Counted from the stretch's first letter, positions 31,149-39,665 are shown. The stretch: DNA of 64,000 nucleotides from Terriglobia bacterium (GCA_020073495.1 JAIQFD010000006.1:62001-126000), one strand, 5' to 3'. Program-made: numbers and translations. The notes: generated from the letters alone by a model not told the origin.

Positions 31149-32324
31149 ATGTCCCCCATGGCCGACGACCTGCTTCGCTACCGCTCCGAGTTCCCCATCC
31201 TGGAGCACACCACCTACCTCATCAGCAACTCGCTGGGCGCGATGCCCCGCGGCGTCTACGACGCCATGAAGTCGTACGCCGATAGCTGGGCAGAGCGCGG
31301 CGTTCGCGCCTGGGAAGAAGCCTGGTGGATGCTCGCGGTCGAGGTTGGCGACGAGATCGGCGCCATCTTCAACGCGCCCAAGAGCTCGGTCTCGGTGCAC
31401 CAGAATGTGACCACCACCGAAGCCATCGTCGCTTCCTGCTTCGATTTCAGCGGCAAGCGCAACAAGATCGTGTACGACGACCTGAATTTTCCCTCCATCA
31501 TGTATTTCTGGGAGGCGCAGCGCTCGCGCGGAGCCCGCGTGCACATGGTCAAGACCGACGACGGCGTCACCGTCCCGCTCCAGCGTTTGCTCGACGCCAT
31601 CGACGACCAGACGCTGCTCGTGCCCATCTCGCACGTCATTTTCCGCAGCTCCTACCTCCAGGACGCGAAGGCCATCATCGAGAAGGCGCACAAGGTCGGC
31701 GCGCTCGTCGTGCTCGACGCCTTCCAGTCCGTCGGCTCCGTTCCCGTGGACGTGCAGGCGCTGAACACCGATTTCGCCACCGGCGGCGTGCTCAAGTGGC
31801 TGTGCGGCGGCCCGGGTGTCGGCTATCTCTACGTGCGGCCGGACCTCGGCAGGAAGCTCGAGCCCAAGCTGACCGGCTGGTTCGCGCACAAGAACTCCTT
31901 CGCTTTCGCCACCGGCCCCATCGAATACGCCGACCCTCCCTTCCGCTTCATGAACGGCACCACGCACATCCCCGCCCTCTACGCCTGCCGGCCGGGATTG
32001 AAGATCATCCGCGAGATCGGGGTGGAGCGCATCCGCGAGAAGTCGAAGCGGCAGACCTCGAAGCTCATCGCCATGGCCGAGCAGCGCGGCTGGGGGGTGA
32101 ACACGCCGCGCGATCCCGAGCGCCGCGGCGGCACAGTCTCCATCGACATGCCCAATGCGCCGCAGGTCTGCCAGGAACTGCTCAAACGCGACATCCTGGT
32201 GGATTACCGGCCGAAAGCCGGGGTGCGCATGTCGCCGCACTTCTACACCAAAGACGAGGAGATCGACCGCGCCATCAATGCCGTGGAGGAGATCCTCGCA
32301 GGGATGCGCGTAACAGCATCCTAG
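31149..32324 (+). CDS. kynureninase-like class V aminotransferase-fold enzyme
   Basis: PLP-dependent fold-type I enzyme, 391 residues. The PLP aspartate is in VVLDAFQSVGSVPVD and the Schiff-base Lys in TGGVLKWLCGGPGVGYLYV, a context closest to kynureninases (K followed by a GGPG turn). YLISNSLGAMP at the N-terminus and RFMNGTTHIPALYA further on also recall that family. If it is a kynureninase it would split kynurenine to anthranilate and alanine; other C-N or C-S lyase roles are possible. Neighbouring permease could supply the amino-acid substrate. Confidence 0.75.
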   Translation: MSPMADDLLRYRSEFPILEHTTYLISNSLGAMPRGVYDAMKSYADSWAERGVRAWEEAWWMLAVEVGDEIGAIFNAPKSSVSVHQNVTTTEAIVASCFDFSGKRNKIVYDDLNFPSIMYFWEAQRSRGARVHMVKTDDGVTVPLQRLLDAIDDQTLLVPISHVIFRSSYLQDAKAIIEKAHKVGALVVLDAFQSVGSVPVDVQALNTDFATGGVLKWLCGGPGVGYLYVRPDLGRKLEPKLTGWFAHKNSFAFATGPIEYADPPFRFMNGTTHIPALYACRPGLKIIREIGVERIREKSKRQTSKLIAMAEQRGWGVNTPRDPERRGGTVSIDMPNAPQVCQELLKRDILVDYRPKAGVRMSPHFYTKDEEIDRAINAVEEILAGMRVTAS

Positions 32325-32408
32325 GTGATTTGCCGTATTCCGACCATCGCTTTGGTCACTCGAAATCCCGCCTTGCGGCGATATGATTCCCGCGGCGACC
32401 CGCAGTCC

Positions 32409-33656
32409 ATGCTGCCATTCCCACATGTCGCGCTCTGGCTGTCCTCGTCGGACGATGGCAAGACGGTCCTCTACGCCGCCATCGGCTTCGTGATCGGCAT
32501 CGCGCTCTTCATCCGGGGCTTCCGCGTCCTGCAGCGCAAGCGCCTGATCCTCGATACTCCCACAGCCAAGGTGCGCAGCGCCGCCATCGGGTTGGTCGAA
32601 CTGACGGGGCTGGCTGTCGGTCCCAACACCATCACTTCGCCGATCACCCAGCGACCCTGCTTCTACTACCGCACTGCCGTCTGGAAGGAGGTCGGATCGG
32701 GCAAGAACCGGCACTGGGAGCAGAAGATCGACGAGCGATTCCACGTCCCCTTCTTTATGAAGGACGAGACCGGCATGGTGCTCGTGGACCCCAACGGCGC
32801 TGAGATGGATATCCACTGCGATTTCAAGGCGGAGTACAGCCGCTCCATGTTCGCCGGACTCAGCGTGCCGCCCAGGGTGGCGGAATTCGCCGGCCGAAAC
32901 GGCGTGGCGCTGGACGACAACGTCCGCGTCGAGGAGTACTGCCTGAAGCCGCGCAATGCCCTCTACGTTCTGGGCACGCTGGCCACCAACTCCGGCCTGT
33001 CGCCCCAGATGAAGCCGATGCCGACTTCACCGGGGGGACCGGAAATCGCAGACCTCGACCTGGGAGGCGGACGCGCCGGCCTGGCTGGCTCTCTCCTGAA
33101 CCTCGCCAATCTGAGATTCAACGTCAGCGTGCAGCGCCCGACCCAGGCGACATTCGGCCCTGCGGGCCAGGCGAGCGAAGTCCATCTCACCGACTTTGAT
33201 CGCAAAATGGAGGCAAAGCGCGCGCAACAAGCCGCGGCCGCGCAGGCGGCTTCTCCCCAGGCAGCGGAGGCTCGCACCCAACCCGCCGCGCTGGCGGCCG
33301 TTGCAGCGCAGGACCCCGCGCTGGCCGCAGCCGCAGCCACGGTCATGGGCACGTCATTCCCGCAGGCCATCGCTGATCCTGCCGGCGCCCAGGCGCAAAC
33401 GGACGCCAAGCAACCGCCAAGAGCCGTGCCCGGGCTCGATCATTTCGCGGTCGCCCCCGAGGAGGAGCCTTTCCCAGATAAGTGTCCGACGGTCCTCTGC
33501 AAGGGCAGCAATAACCCCGCGTTTTACATTTCCTGGCGCAGTCAAAAAGAGATAGTCTCTGACCTGTCGACGCGGTCGTCCCTGTACATTTTCGGCGGGC
33601 CGGTGCTGAGCGCTCTCTGCCTCTGGTACCTGCTGACGTACTTCCGAATGAATTAG
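32409..33656 (+). CDS. membrane protein with GIDE (E3 ligase-like) domain
   Basis: Start set at MLPFPHVALWLSSS. One hydrophobic segment at ~20-38 (LYAAIGFVIGIALFIRGF) and one at the extreme C-terminus (VLSALCLWYLLTYF). Between them, residues ~45-190 resemble the GIDE domain, a membrane-embedded module also found in eukaryotic MUL1-type ubiquitin ligases (VRSAAIGLVELTGLAVGP, ITQRPCFYYRTAVWKEV). The second half is an Ala/Gln/Pro-rich low-complexity stretch (about 265-355). Bacterial members have no RING and no proven activity; association with LemA, 12 bp downstream, is frequent. Confidence 0.75.
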   Translation: MLPFPHVALWLSSSDDGKTVLYAAIGFVIGIALFIRGFRVLQRKRLILDTPTAKVRSAAIGLVELTGLAVGPNTITSPITQRPCFYYRTAVWKEVGSGKNRHWEQKIDERFHVPFFMKDETGMVLVDPNGAEMDIHCDFKAEYSRSMFAGLSVPPRVAEFAGRNGVALDDNVRVEEYCLKPRNALYVLGTLATNSGLSPQMKPMPTSPGGPEIADLDLGGGRAGLAGSLLNLANLRFNVSVQRPTQATFGPAGQASEVHLTDFDRKMEAKRAQQAAAAQAASPQAAEARTQPAALAAVAAQDPALAAAAATVMGTSFPQAIADPAGAQAQTDAKQPPRAVPGLDHFAVAPEEEPFPDKCPTVLCKGSNNPAFYISWRSQKEIVSDLSTRSSLYIFGGPVLSALCLWYLLTYFRMN

Positions 33657-33668
33657 AGGAGGAAATCC

Positions 33669-34244
33669 ATGGCGTTCATCATGCTGCTCGTCCTGCTGTT
33701 CATCGCCGCGGGGGTCGTCTGGTACTTCGTCACCATTTACAACGGCCTGGTGGCGCTCAAGAACGACATCGACAAGTCCTGGTCGAACATCGACGTGCTC
33801 CTCAAGCAGCGCCACGACGAGCTCAGCAAGCTGCTCGACGTCTGCAAGGGCTACATGCAGTTCGAGAAGACGACGTTCGAGAACATCGCCAAGGCGCGCT
33901 CCATGTACACCGCCGCCACCACCGTGGACCAGAAAGCGCAGGCCGATGCCGCGGTCAGCACCGCCGTCCGCGGCCTGTTTGCCGTGGCCGAGAACTATCC
34001 CGATCTGAAGACCAACACCAGCTTCATGCAGCTCCAGGGGCGCATCACCGAGATCGAGAACTCCATCGCCGACCGCCGCGAGTTCTACAACGACACCGTC
34101 AACACCTTCAACATCCGCATCGCCGTGGTGCCCGACATGTTCGTCGCCGGCATGATGCACCTGACCCCGCGCGAGCTCTTTAAAGCCGCGGAGGCCGATA
34201 AGGCAGACGTGAAGATGGATTTCTCCGTGGCGCCGGGGCGCTAG
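33669..34244 (+). CDS. lemA: LemA family protein
   Basis: 191 residues, one N-terminal membrane segment (IMLLVLLFIAAGVVWYFV) and a long helical cytosolic or periplasmic part. YNGLVALKNDIDKSWSNIDVLLKQRHDELSKLLDVCKGYM is the LemA hallmark, and the C-terminal NTFNIRIAVVPDMFVAGMM is also typical. Good ribosome binding site GAGGAGG. Function of the family is not settled. Likely in an operon with the GIDE protein. Confidence 0.9.
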   Translation: MAFIMLLVLLFIAAGVVWYFVTIYNGLVALKNDIDKSWSNIDVLLKQRHDELSKLLDVCKGYMQFEKTTFENIAKARSMYTAATTVDQKAQADAAVSTAVRGLFAVAENYPDLKTNTSFMQLQGRITEIENSIADRREFYNDTVNTFNIRIAVVPDMFVAGMMHLTPRELFKAAEADKADVKMDFSVAPGR

Positions 34245-34254
34245 GGAGAAGCAG

Positions 34255-34401
34255 TTGGAACGCAAGATCTTCTGGCTGATCTTCCTGATCTTGAGCGTGG
34301 TTGCGGATATCTACCTGCCCCTGCTGTGGGGGCTGCTGGCAACTATTCCCGCCGTGTTCATCGCCTGGTGGGTGGCTTACAAGAGCGGCTGGTTCGTTTG
34401 A
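34255..34401 (+). CDS. 48-residue membrane protein
   Basis: A short ORF with TTG start and GGGAGAA seven bases upstream, ten bases after lemA. It reads LERKIFWLIFLILSVVADIY (TM1) then LPLLWGLLATIPAVFIAWWV (TM2) and ends KSGWFV. Two hydrophobic helices with a short Pro turn. The spacing to lemA and the good Shine-Dalgarno make it plausible as a third gene of that operon; no family is recognised. Confidence 0.6.
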   Translation: MERKIFWLIFLILSVVADIYLPLLWGLLATIPAVFIAWWVAYKSGWFV

Positions 34402-34410
34402 TGGCCGAAC
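34392..34410. promoter_or_regulatory. palindrome upstream of the lexA promoter, possible LexA operator
   Basis: GTTCG-N9-CGAAC, a perfect 5-bp inverted repeat, four bases before the lexA -35 box. LexA genes are normally autoregulated, so it is a fair operator candidate, but the motif is not one I can match to a known LexA box. Confidence 0.35.
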
Positions 34411-34414
34411 TTTC

Positions 34415-34443
34415 TTGACATTCGCCTTTCCTTCGCCCATACT
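34415..34443 (+). promoter_or_regulatory. strong promoter for lexA
   Basis: Perfect -35 TTGACA (34415-34420), 17-nt spacer, -10 CATACT (34438-34443). Transcription would start at about 34449-34451, which is at the lexA start codon. Confidence 0.75.
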
Positions 34444-34450
34444 GCGCCTG

Positions 34451-35071
34451 ATGGCACTAACAAAGCGGCAACGTGAACTGTACGACTGGATCTCGGAGTT
34501 CGTGCAGAAGCACGGTTACTCGCCTTCCTTCGAGGAGATCGGCGACGGGATGGGCCTGAGTTCGCTGGCCACCGTGCACAAGCACATCACCAACCTGGAG
34601 AAGAAGGGACTGCTGAAGCGCGACTACAACCGCAGCCGCTCCATCGACCTGCTCCCGCCCAAGGGCAAGATGAAGCAGGTGATGGCTGCCGCGGCCAACG
34701 CCGAGCTGCCGCTGCTGGGCCGCATCGCCGCCGGACGGCCGGTCGAGGCCATGGAGAACCCCCAGACCATTTCCCTCACCGACTTCACCAAGTCGAAAGA
34801 CGTCTTCGTGCTCGAGGTGCGCGGCGACTCCATGCAGGACGAGGCCATTCTGAACGGAGATTACATCCTGGTGGAAAAAACCAGCGTGGCGCGCAACGGA
34901 GAGATCGTGGTCGCGCTGGTGGATGGCATGGAGACCACGCTCAAGCGCATCTACAAGGAAGGCGAAAAGGTCCGCCTCCAGCCTTCCAACGCCGCCATGC
35001 AGCCCATCGTGGTGCACGCATCCGCGGTGCAGATCCAGGGCCGCGTCATCGGCGTCCTGCGCAAGTACTAA
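34451..35071 (+). CDS. lexA: LexA repressor
   Basis: SOS-response repressor with autoproteolysis. N-terminal winged helix (MALTKRQRELYDWISEFVQKHGYSPSFEEIGDGMGLSS), then the cleavage site Ala94-Gly95 in GRIAAGRP, the nucleophile Ser127 in RGDSMQDEAI and the general-base Lys165 in ETTLKRIYKE. 206 residues. No ribosome binding site precedes the ATG and the promoter places the transcript start on it, so the mRNA is probably leaderless. Confidence 0.95.
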   Translation: MALTKRQRELYDWISEFVQKHGYSPSFEEIGDGMGLSSLATVHKHITNLEKKGLLKRDYNRSRSIDLLPPKGKMKQVMAAAANAELPLLGRIAAGRPVEAMENPQTISLTDFTKSKDVFVLEVRGDSMQDEAILNGDYILVEKTSVARNGEIVVALVDGMETTLKRIYKEGEKVRLQPSNAAMQPIVVHASAVQIQGRVIGVLRKY

Positions 35072-35133
35072 GGACCAGTATTATCCGGGGCGGCTTCAAC
35101 CGTGAGGGACCTGCTTTTCGCGGGCAAAGCAAA

Positions 35134-35155
35134 GGGCTCAGCGCCCGCTGAGCCC
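35134..35155. terminator. hairpin between convergent lexA and trxA
   Basis: Perfect 10-bp stem GGGCTCAGCG / CGCTGAGCCC with a 2-nt loop. On the minus strand it is followed by TTTGCTTTG, so it fits best as the trxA terminator; on the plus strand only GTCTT follows. It lies 60 bp past the lexA stop. Confidence 0.7.
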
Positions 35156-35166
35156 GTCTTCAACTT

Positions 35167-35193
35167 AGTACTGAGTACCGAGTACTGAGTACT
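35167..35193. repeat. tandem AGTACTGAGTAC words after trxA
   Basis: Two copies of AGTACTGAGTAC in tandem, 14 bp apart, next to the trxA stop. The words are shared (as complement) with 22500-22545. Confidence 0.65.
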
Positions 35194-35196
35194 TCC

Positions 35197-35526
35197 TTAC
35201 AGCACCTTGGTGATCGCCTTCTCGATGGTCTCTTTGGGGACGTAGCCCACGATCTGCTCCGCCACCTTGCCGTCCTTGAACAGCAATAGGGTGGGAATGC
35301 CGCGCACGCCGTAGCGCTGCGGGGTGGCGATGTTCTTGTCCACGTCCATCTTGCCCACCTTCACCTTGCCGTTGTACTGGCTCGCGACCTCTTCCACGAT
35401 GGGCGCGATCGCCTTGCAGGGTCCGCACCACGCGGCCCAGAAATCCACCAGCACCGGCTGGCTCGCCTTGAGCACGTCGCGGTCGAAATTCTCGTCGGTT
35501 ACTTCAAACATCCCAGCTCCAGCCAT
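35197..35526 (-). CDS. trxA: thioredoxin
   Basis: Disulfide reductase of the cytosol, 109 residues. Active site WCGPC in VDFWAAWCGPCKAIAP; the cis-Pro loop is GIPTLLLFKDG. Start set at MAGAGMFEVTDENF, directly preceded by GGGAGGAGAG; a longer in-frame start lies in the leader. Single gene, with a hairpin just downstream. Confidence 0.96.
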   Translation of the reverse strand: MAGAGMFEVTDENFDRDVLKASQPVLVDFWAAWCGPCKAIAPIVEEVASQYNGKVKVGKMDVDKNIATPQRYGVRGIPTLLLFKDGKVAEQIVGYVPKETIEKAITKVL

Positions 35527-35646
35527 CTCTCCTCCCAGATATGAGTGCCGCTGCCGCGCAGGCAACTCATCATCCTAACAGAAGATTGGATGCGGGGAAG
35601 CCGGAGACGATTCAGGCCCTCCCACGACCGTAGACCCACGACCCAC

Positions 35647-35681
35647 AAATTAAAAGCGCCCTGAGACGGTTAAGTCTCAGG
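35647..35681 (-). terminator. intrinsic terminator after the kinase gene
   Basis: On the minus strand: CCTGAGAC-TTAACC-GTCTCAGG, then GCGCTTTTAATTT. A perfect 8-bp stem with T-run, 130 bp past the kinase stop codon. Confidence 0.85.
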
Positions 35682-35763
35682 ACGCCACGGCAGCCCTCCC
35701 CCGGAACTGCCTAACTTCACGCACGACTCTATGTCGGCAGCCCGGGCCGGTAAAGATATCTTC

Positions 35764-35796
35764 GGTAACCGCGAAGTAACCGCACGGTAACCACGG
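35764..35796. repeat. three GTAACC boxes at exact 11-bp steps
   Basis: GTAACC occurs at 35765-35770, 35776-35781 and 35787-35792, each followed by GC or AC. The 11-bp period puts them on one face of the helix, a design typical of direct-repeat operators. They lie 240 bp upstream of trxA and just past the kinase stop, before its terminator. Confidence 0.5.
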
Positions 35797-35810
35797 GTTC
35801 ACACCCCGCC

Positions 35811-38546
35811 CTACTGGCGGAAATTGCTGATCAGCACCACGTCGCGGGTCTGGGGCCCACGGCCGAGCACCATCTTCTTCCCGTCCCAGGACCAGGCGAA
35901 GCTGTAGATGCGTCCCTCTTTGAAATCCGTGATCGGCTTCAGCTTGTCCAGCCCGGCGCCCACAGGCAACCGAAAGATGTTCGAGACTCCATTGCGCGTG
36001 AGCACCATGTCGAACGCCTTGCCGTCCGGCGCCCAGCGCGCGGCGCCCATGCTCTGCGGAAGTTCCCCTTTGGCGATCAGCCTGTTGCCCTCCATGGACC
36101 GCACAACTCCCATGGTCTTGGGGATGCCTTCACCCTCCAGCATAGGATATGCGATTGCCTTACCATCCGGCGAGATGGGGGCGCCTCCCGTCGCGGTTTC
36201 GTTGTCGAAGCTGATCTGGGTCGGCTCGCCTCCCATTACCGGCATCCGGAAATGTTTGAACTTGCCCGTATCGATCGACCCGTAAGTCGTCCACGTGCCG
36301 TCGGGCGAGCAACTGATGGACTGGTCTAAGCGGTCGTGCGTGAGTTGGGTGGGATTGGCGCCATCCGCATCCATGCGCCAAACCGACACGCCGGCCGACG
36401 TCGCACGCTGGTACAGGATGTGCTTGCCGTCGCCGCACCCCTCGGCGTTGCCCGTGATGTGGTCGGGGGGCGACACGCGGCGCGGGTTACTGCCGTTTTC
36501 CTCCGCCACCCAGATCTCGCCGGCACGATTCGTGTACACGATCTTGCCCAGCAGCCACGAGACGTTAAACCCGTCCGACCGGCCGGAGGTGATCTGGGTG
36601 ATGTGCTTCAAGTCCTTTGCCGCTCCCAGCCACACGTTGGGCATGCGCTCGTTCTCGATGACGGCGAGTTGCTTGCCGTCAGCGGTAAGGCTCACGCAGC
36701 AGGTGTCGTAATCGTTGAGGTCATTGGTCAACCGCTGCGGCGTCCCTCCGGGATACGGCACATACCAGATCTGGCCCTGCGGTCCCTTGGACAGGTCGAT
36801 CGCCCCGATCAGCAAGCCGGACCCATCCGGCAGCCAAGAGACGCGGCCGATGACGCCGTAGTGCGTGTAGATCTTCTTCATTGAACCGTCCGCGACCGAG
36901 ACCGCAACGATCCCGCTCAGCCCGCCACCAGAGAACTCGAACACCGAGGCCGCGATCACCTTGCCGTCCGGCGACCACGCGGGGCCAGTCCCCGTGAAGG
37001 AACTGGGGTTGCGCCGGGTGGCCAGGGCGCGCTCCCCGCTCCCGTCGGCATTGGCGACGTACAGTGTGATCTCGCCCCGCTCCAAAAACCCGCGCTCGTA
37101 GGCGATCTGCTTCCCGTCGGGAGAGAACGAGACCGCTGTGTCCACGTCGAAGCGAATCTGCTGCGCATCGCCGCCCAGCACCGGTACCTTCATCAAGTAG
37201 CTATAGGCCTGCTGCTTCCGGTCGGAGCGCACGAAGTAGATATAGTTGCCGTCGGGCGAGAAGGTGGCGCCGCTATACAGCACTTCGGCCGGCGGAACGA
37301 TCTGCACGTTGCTCCCAGTGGCCACCTGTCGCACCCACAGGCTCTGCTGCCCTCCTTCATCGGTGGCGTGCACGATGTAGCGGCCGTCGCCCGAGATCGC
37401 CACCTGCGTCGCCTTGCCGCTGTCGGTGATACGCGCCAGCCGCATGTTCTGGAAGCTCAGCGCGCCGGTTGTCGCGGTCGCCGCGGGTGCTTCCGTCGTT
37501 TTCCGCGCCGTGACCAGCTTGTACAAACCGTATGTGATCACCGCCGCGACAATGAGGAAGATGCCCGTGCCGACGGTCAGCGCCGAGCCGCTGCGCCTCA
37601 GTTCCGCCGCAATGATCTTGGCGCTGGAGTCGCGCCGCACCGCGCCGCTCACCACGGCAGAACGGCCGGAGTCGGTGTCCCGCTTCAGCCGCTTCAGGTC
37701 GGCGCGCATCTCCGCCGCCGACTGGTAGCGCACGTCGCGGTCCTTCTCCAGCGCCTTGCGGATGATGCTCTCCAGCTCCGGCGGAAGCTCCGGATTCAGC
37801 CGCAGCGGCGGCACCGGATCGCGGTTCAGGATCTGGTCGAAGATGACCGCGGTGGTCGTGCCCTTGAAAGGAAGCACGCCCGTCGCCATCTCGTAGAGCA
37901 CCGAGCCGAAGGAGAACAGGTCGGTCCGGGCATCGAGCGTCTCGCCGCGCGCCTGCTCCGGACTCATGTAAGCGATCGTGCCCACGGCCGAGCCGGGACT
38001 GGTCAGGTGTTCGCTGGCGATCGTGGGGACGCCGCTGGGCGCGGCCGTCGCCCCCACCACGTCGGCCACCGCCTTGGGCGTCAGCTTGGCCAGACCGAAG
38101 TCCAGCACCTTCGCCCGATTGTGCGCCGTGATGAAGATGTTTCCCGGCTTGATGTCGCGGTGCACGATGCCCTTGGCGTGGGCCGCGTCCAGCGCTTCGG
38201 CGATCTGGATGGCCAGCTCGAGCAGCAGATCCAGCGCCAGCGGGCGCCCGGCGACCAGCCGGTCCAGCGACTCGCCCTCCAGCAGCTCCATCGCCATGAA
38301 GTGGCGGTGCTCGTACTCGTCGATCTCGTAGATCGTGCAGATGTTGGGATGGTTGAGCGCCGAGGCGGCGCGGGCTTCGCGCTGGAAGCGCTCCAGCGCG
38401 GCGCCATCCCGCTCCATATCTTCGGAGAGGAACTTCAGGGCCACACGCCGGCCGAGCTTGACGTCCTCAGCCTCGTAGACCACTCCCATTCCTCCGCCGC
38501 CGAGGCGATTGAGGATGTGGTAGTGCGAGATGGTCTGCCCGATCAA
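35811..38546 (-). CDS. Ser/Thr protein kinase with C-terminal TolB-like propeller
   Basis: Transmembrane Hanks-type kinase, 911 residues. Kinase domain at ~8-270: P-loop GGGGMGVVYEAED, Lys in RVALKFL, catalytic HRDIKPGNIF, DFGLAKL and the APE-like region MSPEQARGE. One membrane helix near 325-350 (GIFLIVAAVITYGLYKL). The outer ~550 residues are a string of WD40/TolB (PD40) repeats, with FSPDGNYIYF, FSPDGKQIAYE, WSPDGKVIAA and similar units, likely a periplasmic sensor propeller. Starts at MIGQTISHYHIL with no upstream alternative needed. Many paralogues of this layout occur in Acidobacteriota; the ligand is unknown. Confidence 0.92.
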   Translation of the reverse strand: MIGQTISHYHILNRLGGGGMGVVYEAEDVKLGRRVALKFLSEDMERDGAALERFQREARAASALNHPNICTIYEIDEYEHRHFMAMELLEGESLDRLVAGRPLALDLLLELAIQIAEALDAAHAKGIVHRDIKPGNIFITAHNRAKVLDFGLAKLTPKAVADVVGATAAPSGVPTIASEHLTSPGSAVGTIAYMSPEQARGETLDARTDLFSFGSVLYEMATGVLPFKGTTTAVIFDQILNRDPVPPLRLNPELPPELESIIRKALEKDRDVRYQSAAEMRADLKRLKRDTDSGRSAVVSGAVRRDSSAKIIAAELRRSGSALTVGTGIFLIVAAVITYGLYKLVTARKTTEAPAATATTGALSFQNMRLARITDSGKATQVAISGDGRYIVHATDEGGQQSLWVRQVATGSNVQIVPPAEVLYSGATFSPDGNYIYFVRSDRKQQAYSYLMKVPVLGGDAQQIRFDVDTAVSFSPDGKQIAYERGFLERGEITLYVANADGSGERALATRRNPSSFTGTGPAWSPDGKVIAASVFEFSGGGLSGIVAVSVADGSMKKIYTHYGVIGRVSWLPDGSGLLIGAIDLSKGPQGQIWYVPYPGGTPQRLTNDLNDYDTCCVSLTADGKQLAVIENERMPNVWLGAAKDLKHITQITSGRSDGFNVSWLLGKIVYTNRAGEIWVAEENGSNPRRVSPPDHITGNAEGCGDGKHILYQRATSAGVSVWRMDADGANPTQLTHDRLDQSISCSPDGTWTTYGSIDTGKFKHFRMPVMGGEPTQISFDNETATGGAPISPDGKAIAYPMLEGEGIPKTMGVVRSMEGNRLIAKGELPQSMGAARWAPDGKAFDMVLTRNGVSNIFRLPVGAGLDKLKPITDFKEGRIYSFAWSWDGKKMVLGRGPQTRDVVLISNFRQ

Positions 38547-38640
38547 GGATCAGTCCGCAGGCAAATCTTAGCAGGAAGAGTCAGCAAGAGGTGGGAGGCA
38601 GCACAATGGCCGCTGCGGCCTGCTTTCTGCTTCATGCCAA

Positions 38641-39393
38641 CTATTTCTTCAGCTTCGCCGCCAGAAATTCCACCGTCTTCTTCCACGCGTCCGCGGCGTC
38701 GTCGGCGCGGTAGCCCTGCTTATTGTTGGGATTCTCGAAGGCGTGTCCCGCCTCCGGATAGATGACGATCTGCACGGTCTTGCCCAGCTCCTTGAGCGTG
38801 GCTTCGTACTTCCTGACGTCGTCCACGGGAATACCGCGGTCCTTGCCGCCGAAGATGCCGAGGATCGAGGCGTGAATCTTCGAGAGCGAATCCTTGTCGG
38901 TGGCGAGGTGGCCGTAGTTGATGACCGCCGCCACCAGCCTGGGATCGTTCAAAGCGAGGGTGTTCGACATGCCGCCGCCAAAACACCATCCGATGGAGCC
39001 GATCTTGTCGGGATTCACGTGCTTCAGGGAGCGCAGGAAGGTGGTTGCGGCCAGCAGGTCGCGGATGGCGCGGTCCTCGGGCAAGCCGCGCATCAGTTCA
39101 TGAGCCAGGTCGGGATTGTCGGCCACCTTGCCGCGGTACAGGTCCACGGCCAGGGTGACGTATCCCTGGTCGGCGAGCTTCGAGGCCTCTTCCTTGACCC
39201 AGTCGTTCAGGCCCCACCACTCGTGGATGACCACCAGCGCGGGGAACGGTGCCTTGCCGCCGCTCGGCGTGTAGAGCATGCCCTGCACGGTGTCGTCGCC
39301 GCTCTTGTAGGAAACCTGTTTCCCCTCGGCCGCGATCAGGCTGGCTGTGAACAGCACCAGGAACGTCAGAACCAGAGTCGTACGCATTTGCAC
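38641..39393 (-). CDS. exported dienelactone hydrolase family protein
   Basis: Alpha/beta hydrolase, 250 residues, with an N-terminal signal peptide (MRTTLVLTFLVLFTASLIAAEG). The triad of this family is visible: Cys137 in GWCFGGGMSN, Asp in GIFGGKDRGI and His in PEAGHAFEN; ALVVIHEWWGL also matches the DLH oxyanion region. Real substrates of such exported forms are mostly unknown. Single gene; the 866 bp upstream carry no gene. Confidence 0.88.
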   Translation of the reverse strand: MQMRTTLVLTFLVLFTASLIAAEGKQVSYKSGDDTVQGMLYTPSGGKAPFPALVVIHEWWGLNDWVKEEASKLADQGYVTLAVDLYRGKVADNPDLAHELMRGLPEDRAIRDLLAATTFLRSLKHVNPDKIGSIGWCFGGGMSNTLALNDPRLVAAVINYGHLATDKDSLSKIHASILGIFGGKDRGIPVDDVRKYEATLKELGKTVQIVIYPEAGHAFENPNNKQGYRADDAADAWKKTVEFLAAKLKK

Positions 39394-39489
39394 CCCCGGC
39401 GGAAGAGATTACCGGACGGGTGCGAGGGACGCAAAATCTCCTCACCACAAAGGACGCTGGCCATTCGCCCCGGAAGCGTGTTCCCTTCG

Positions 39490-39552
39490 ATCGGGTGGAG
39501 CAGGCCTTAAGGCCTGCGTCAGAGAGGTCGAAAATATCCGGCTTCAGCCGCT
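39490..39552. repeat. GCAGGCCT-type palindrome copy A
   Basis: GGAGCAGGCCTTAAGGCCTG, then CGTCAGAGAGG, then CCGGCTTCAGCCGCTGAGG. Two palindromes in the same order as at 40098-40230 (GCAGGCCT..AGGCCTGC, then CGGCTTCAGCCGCTGAGG), so a repeated compound element. It is related to similar elements by eye only. Confidence 0.7.
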
Positions 39553-39631
39553 GAGGGAAACTGCCTGGTGCCCACCCTTGTCGCGCCCGCTTTTGGCGCA
39601 ACAGGGTGCGTGATCCTTCGTGAAACGCGGG

Positions 39632-39665
39632 TGCCCCACCCAACGCGGGTTTCGTTGGGTGGGTT
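39632..39665. repeat. 10-bp palindrome with GTTGGGTGGG arms
   Basis: CCCACCCAAC and GTTGGGTGGG form a perfect stem around GCGGGTTTC. No T-run next to it. Possibly another small mobile palindrome. Confidence 0.65.

Noticed and set aside
31134-32816. 560-codon minus-strand frame across the kynureninase-like gene
   Set aside because: The plus-strand gene has clear PLP motifs; the minus frame reads as typical shadow (His/Asp/Gly-rich, no fold).
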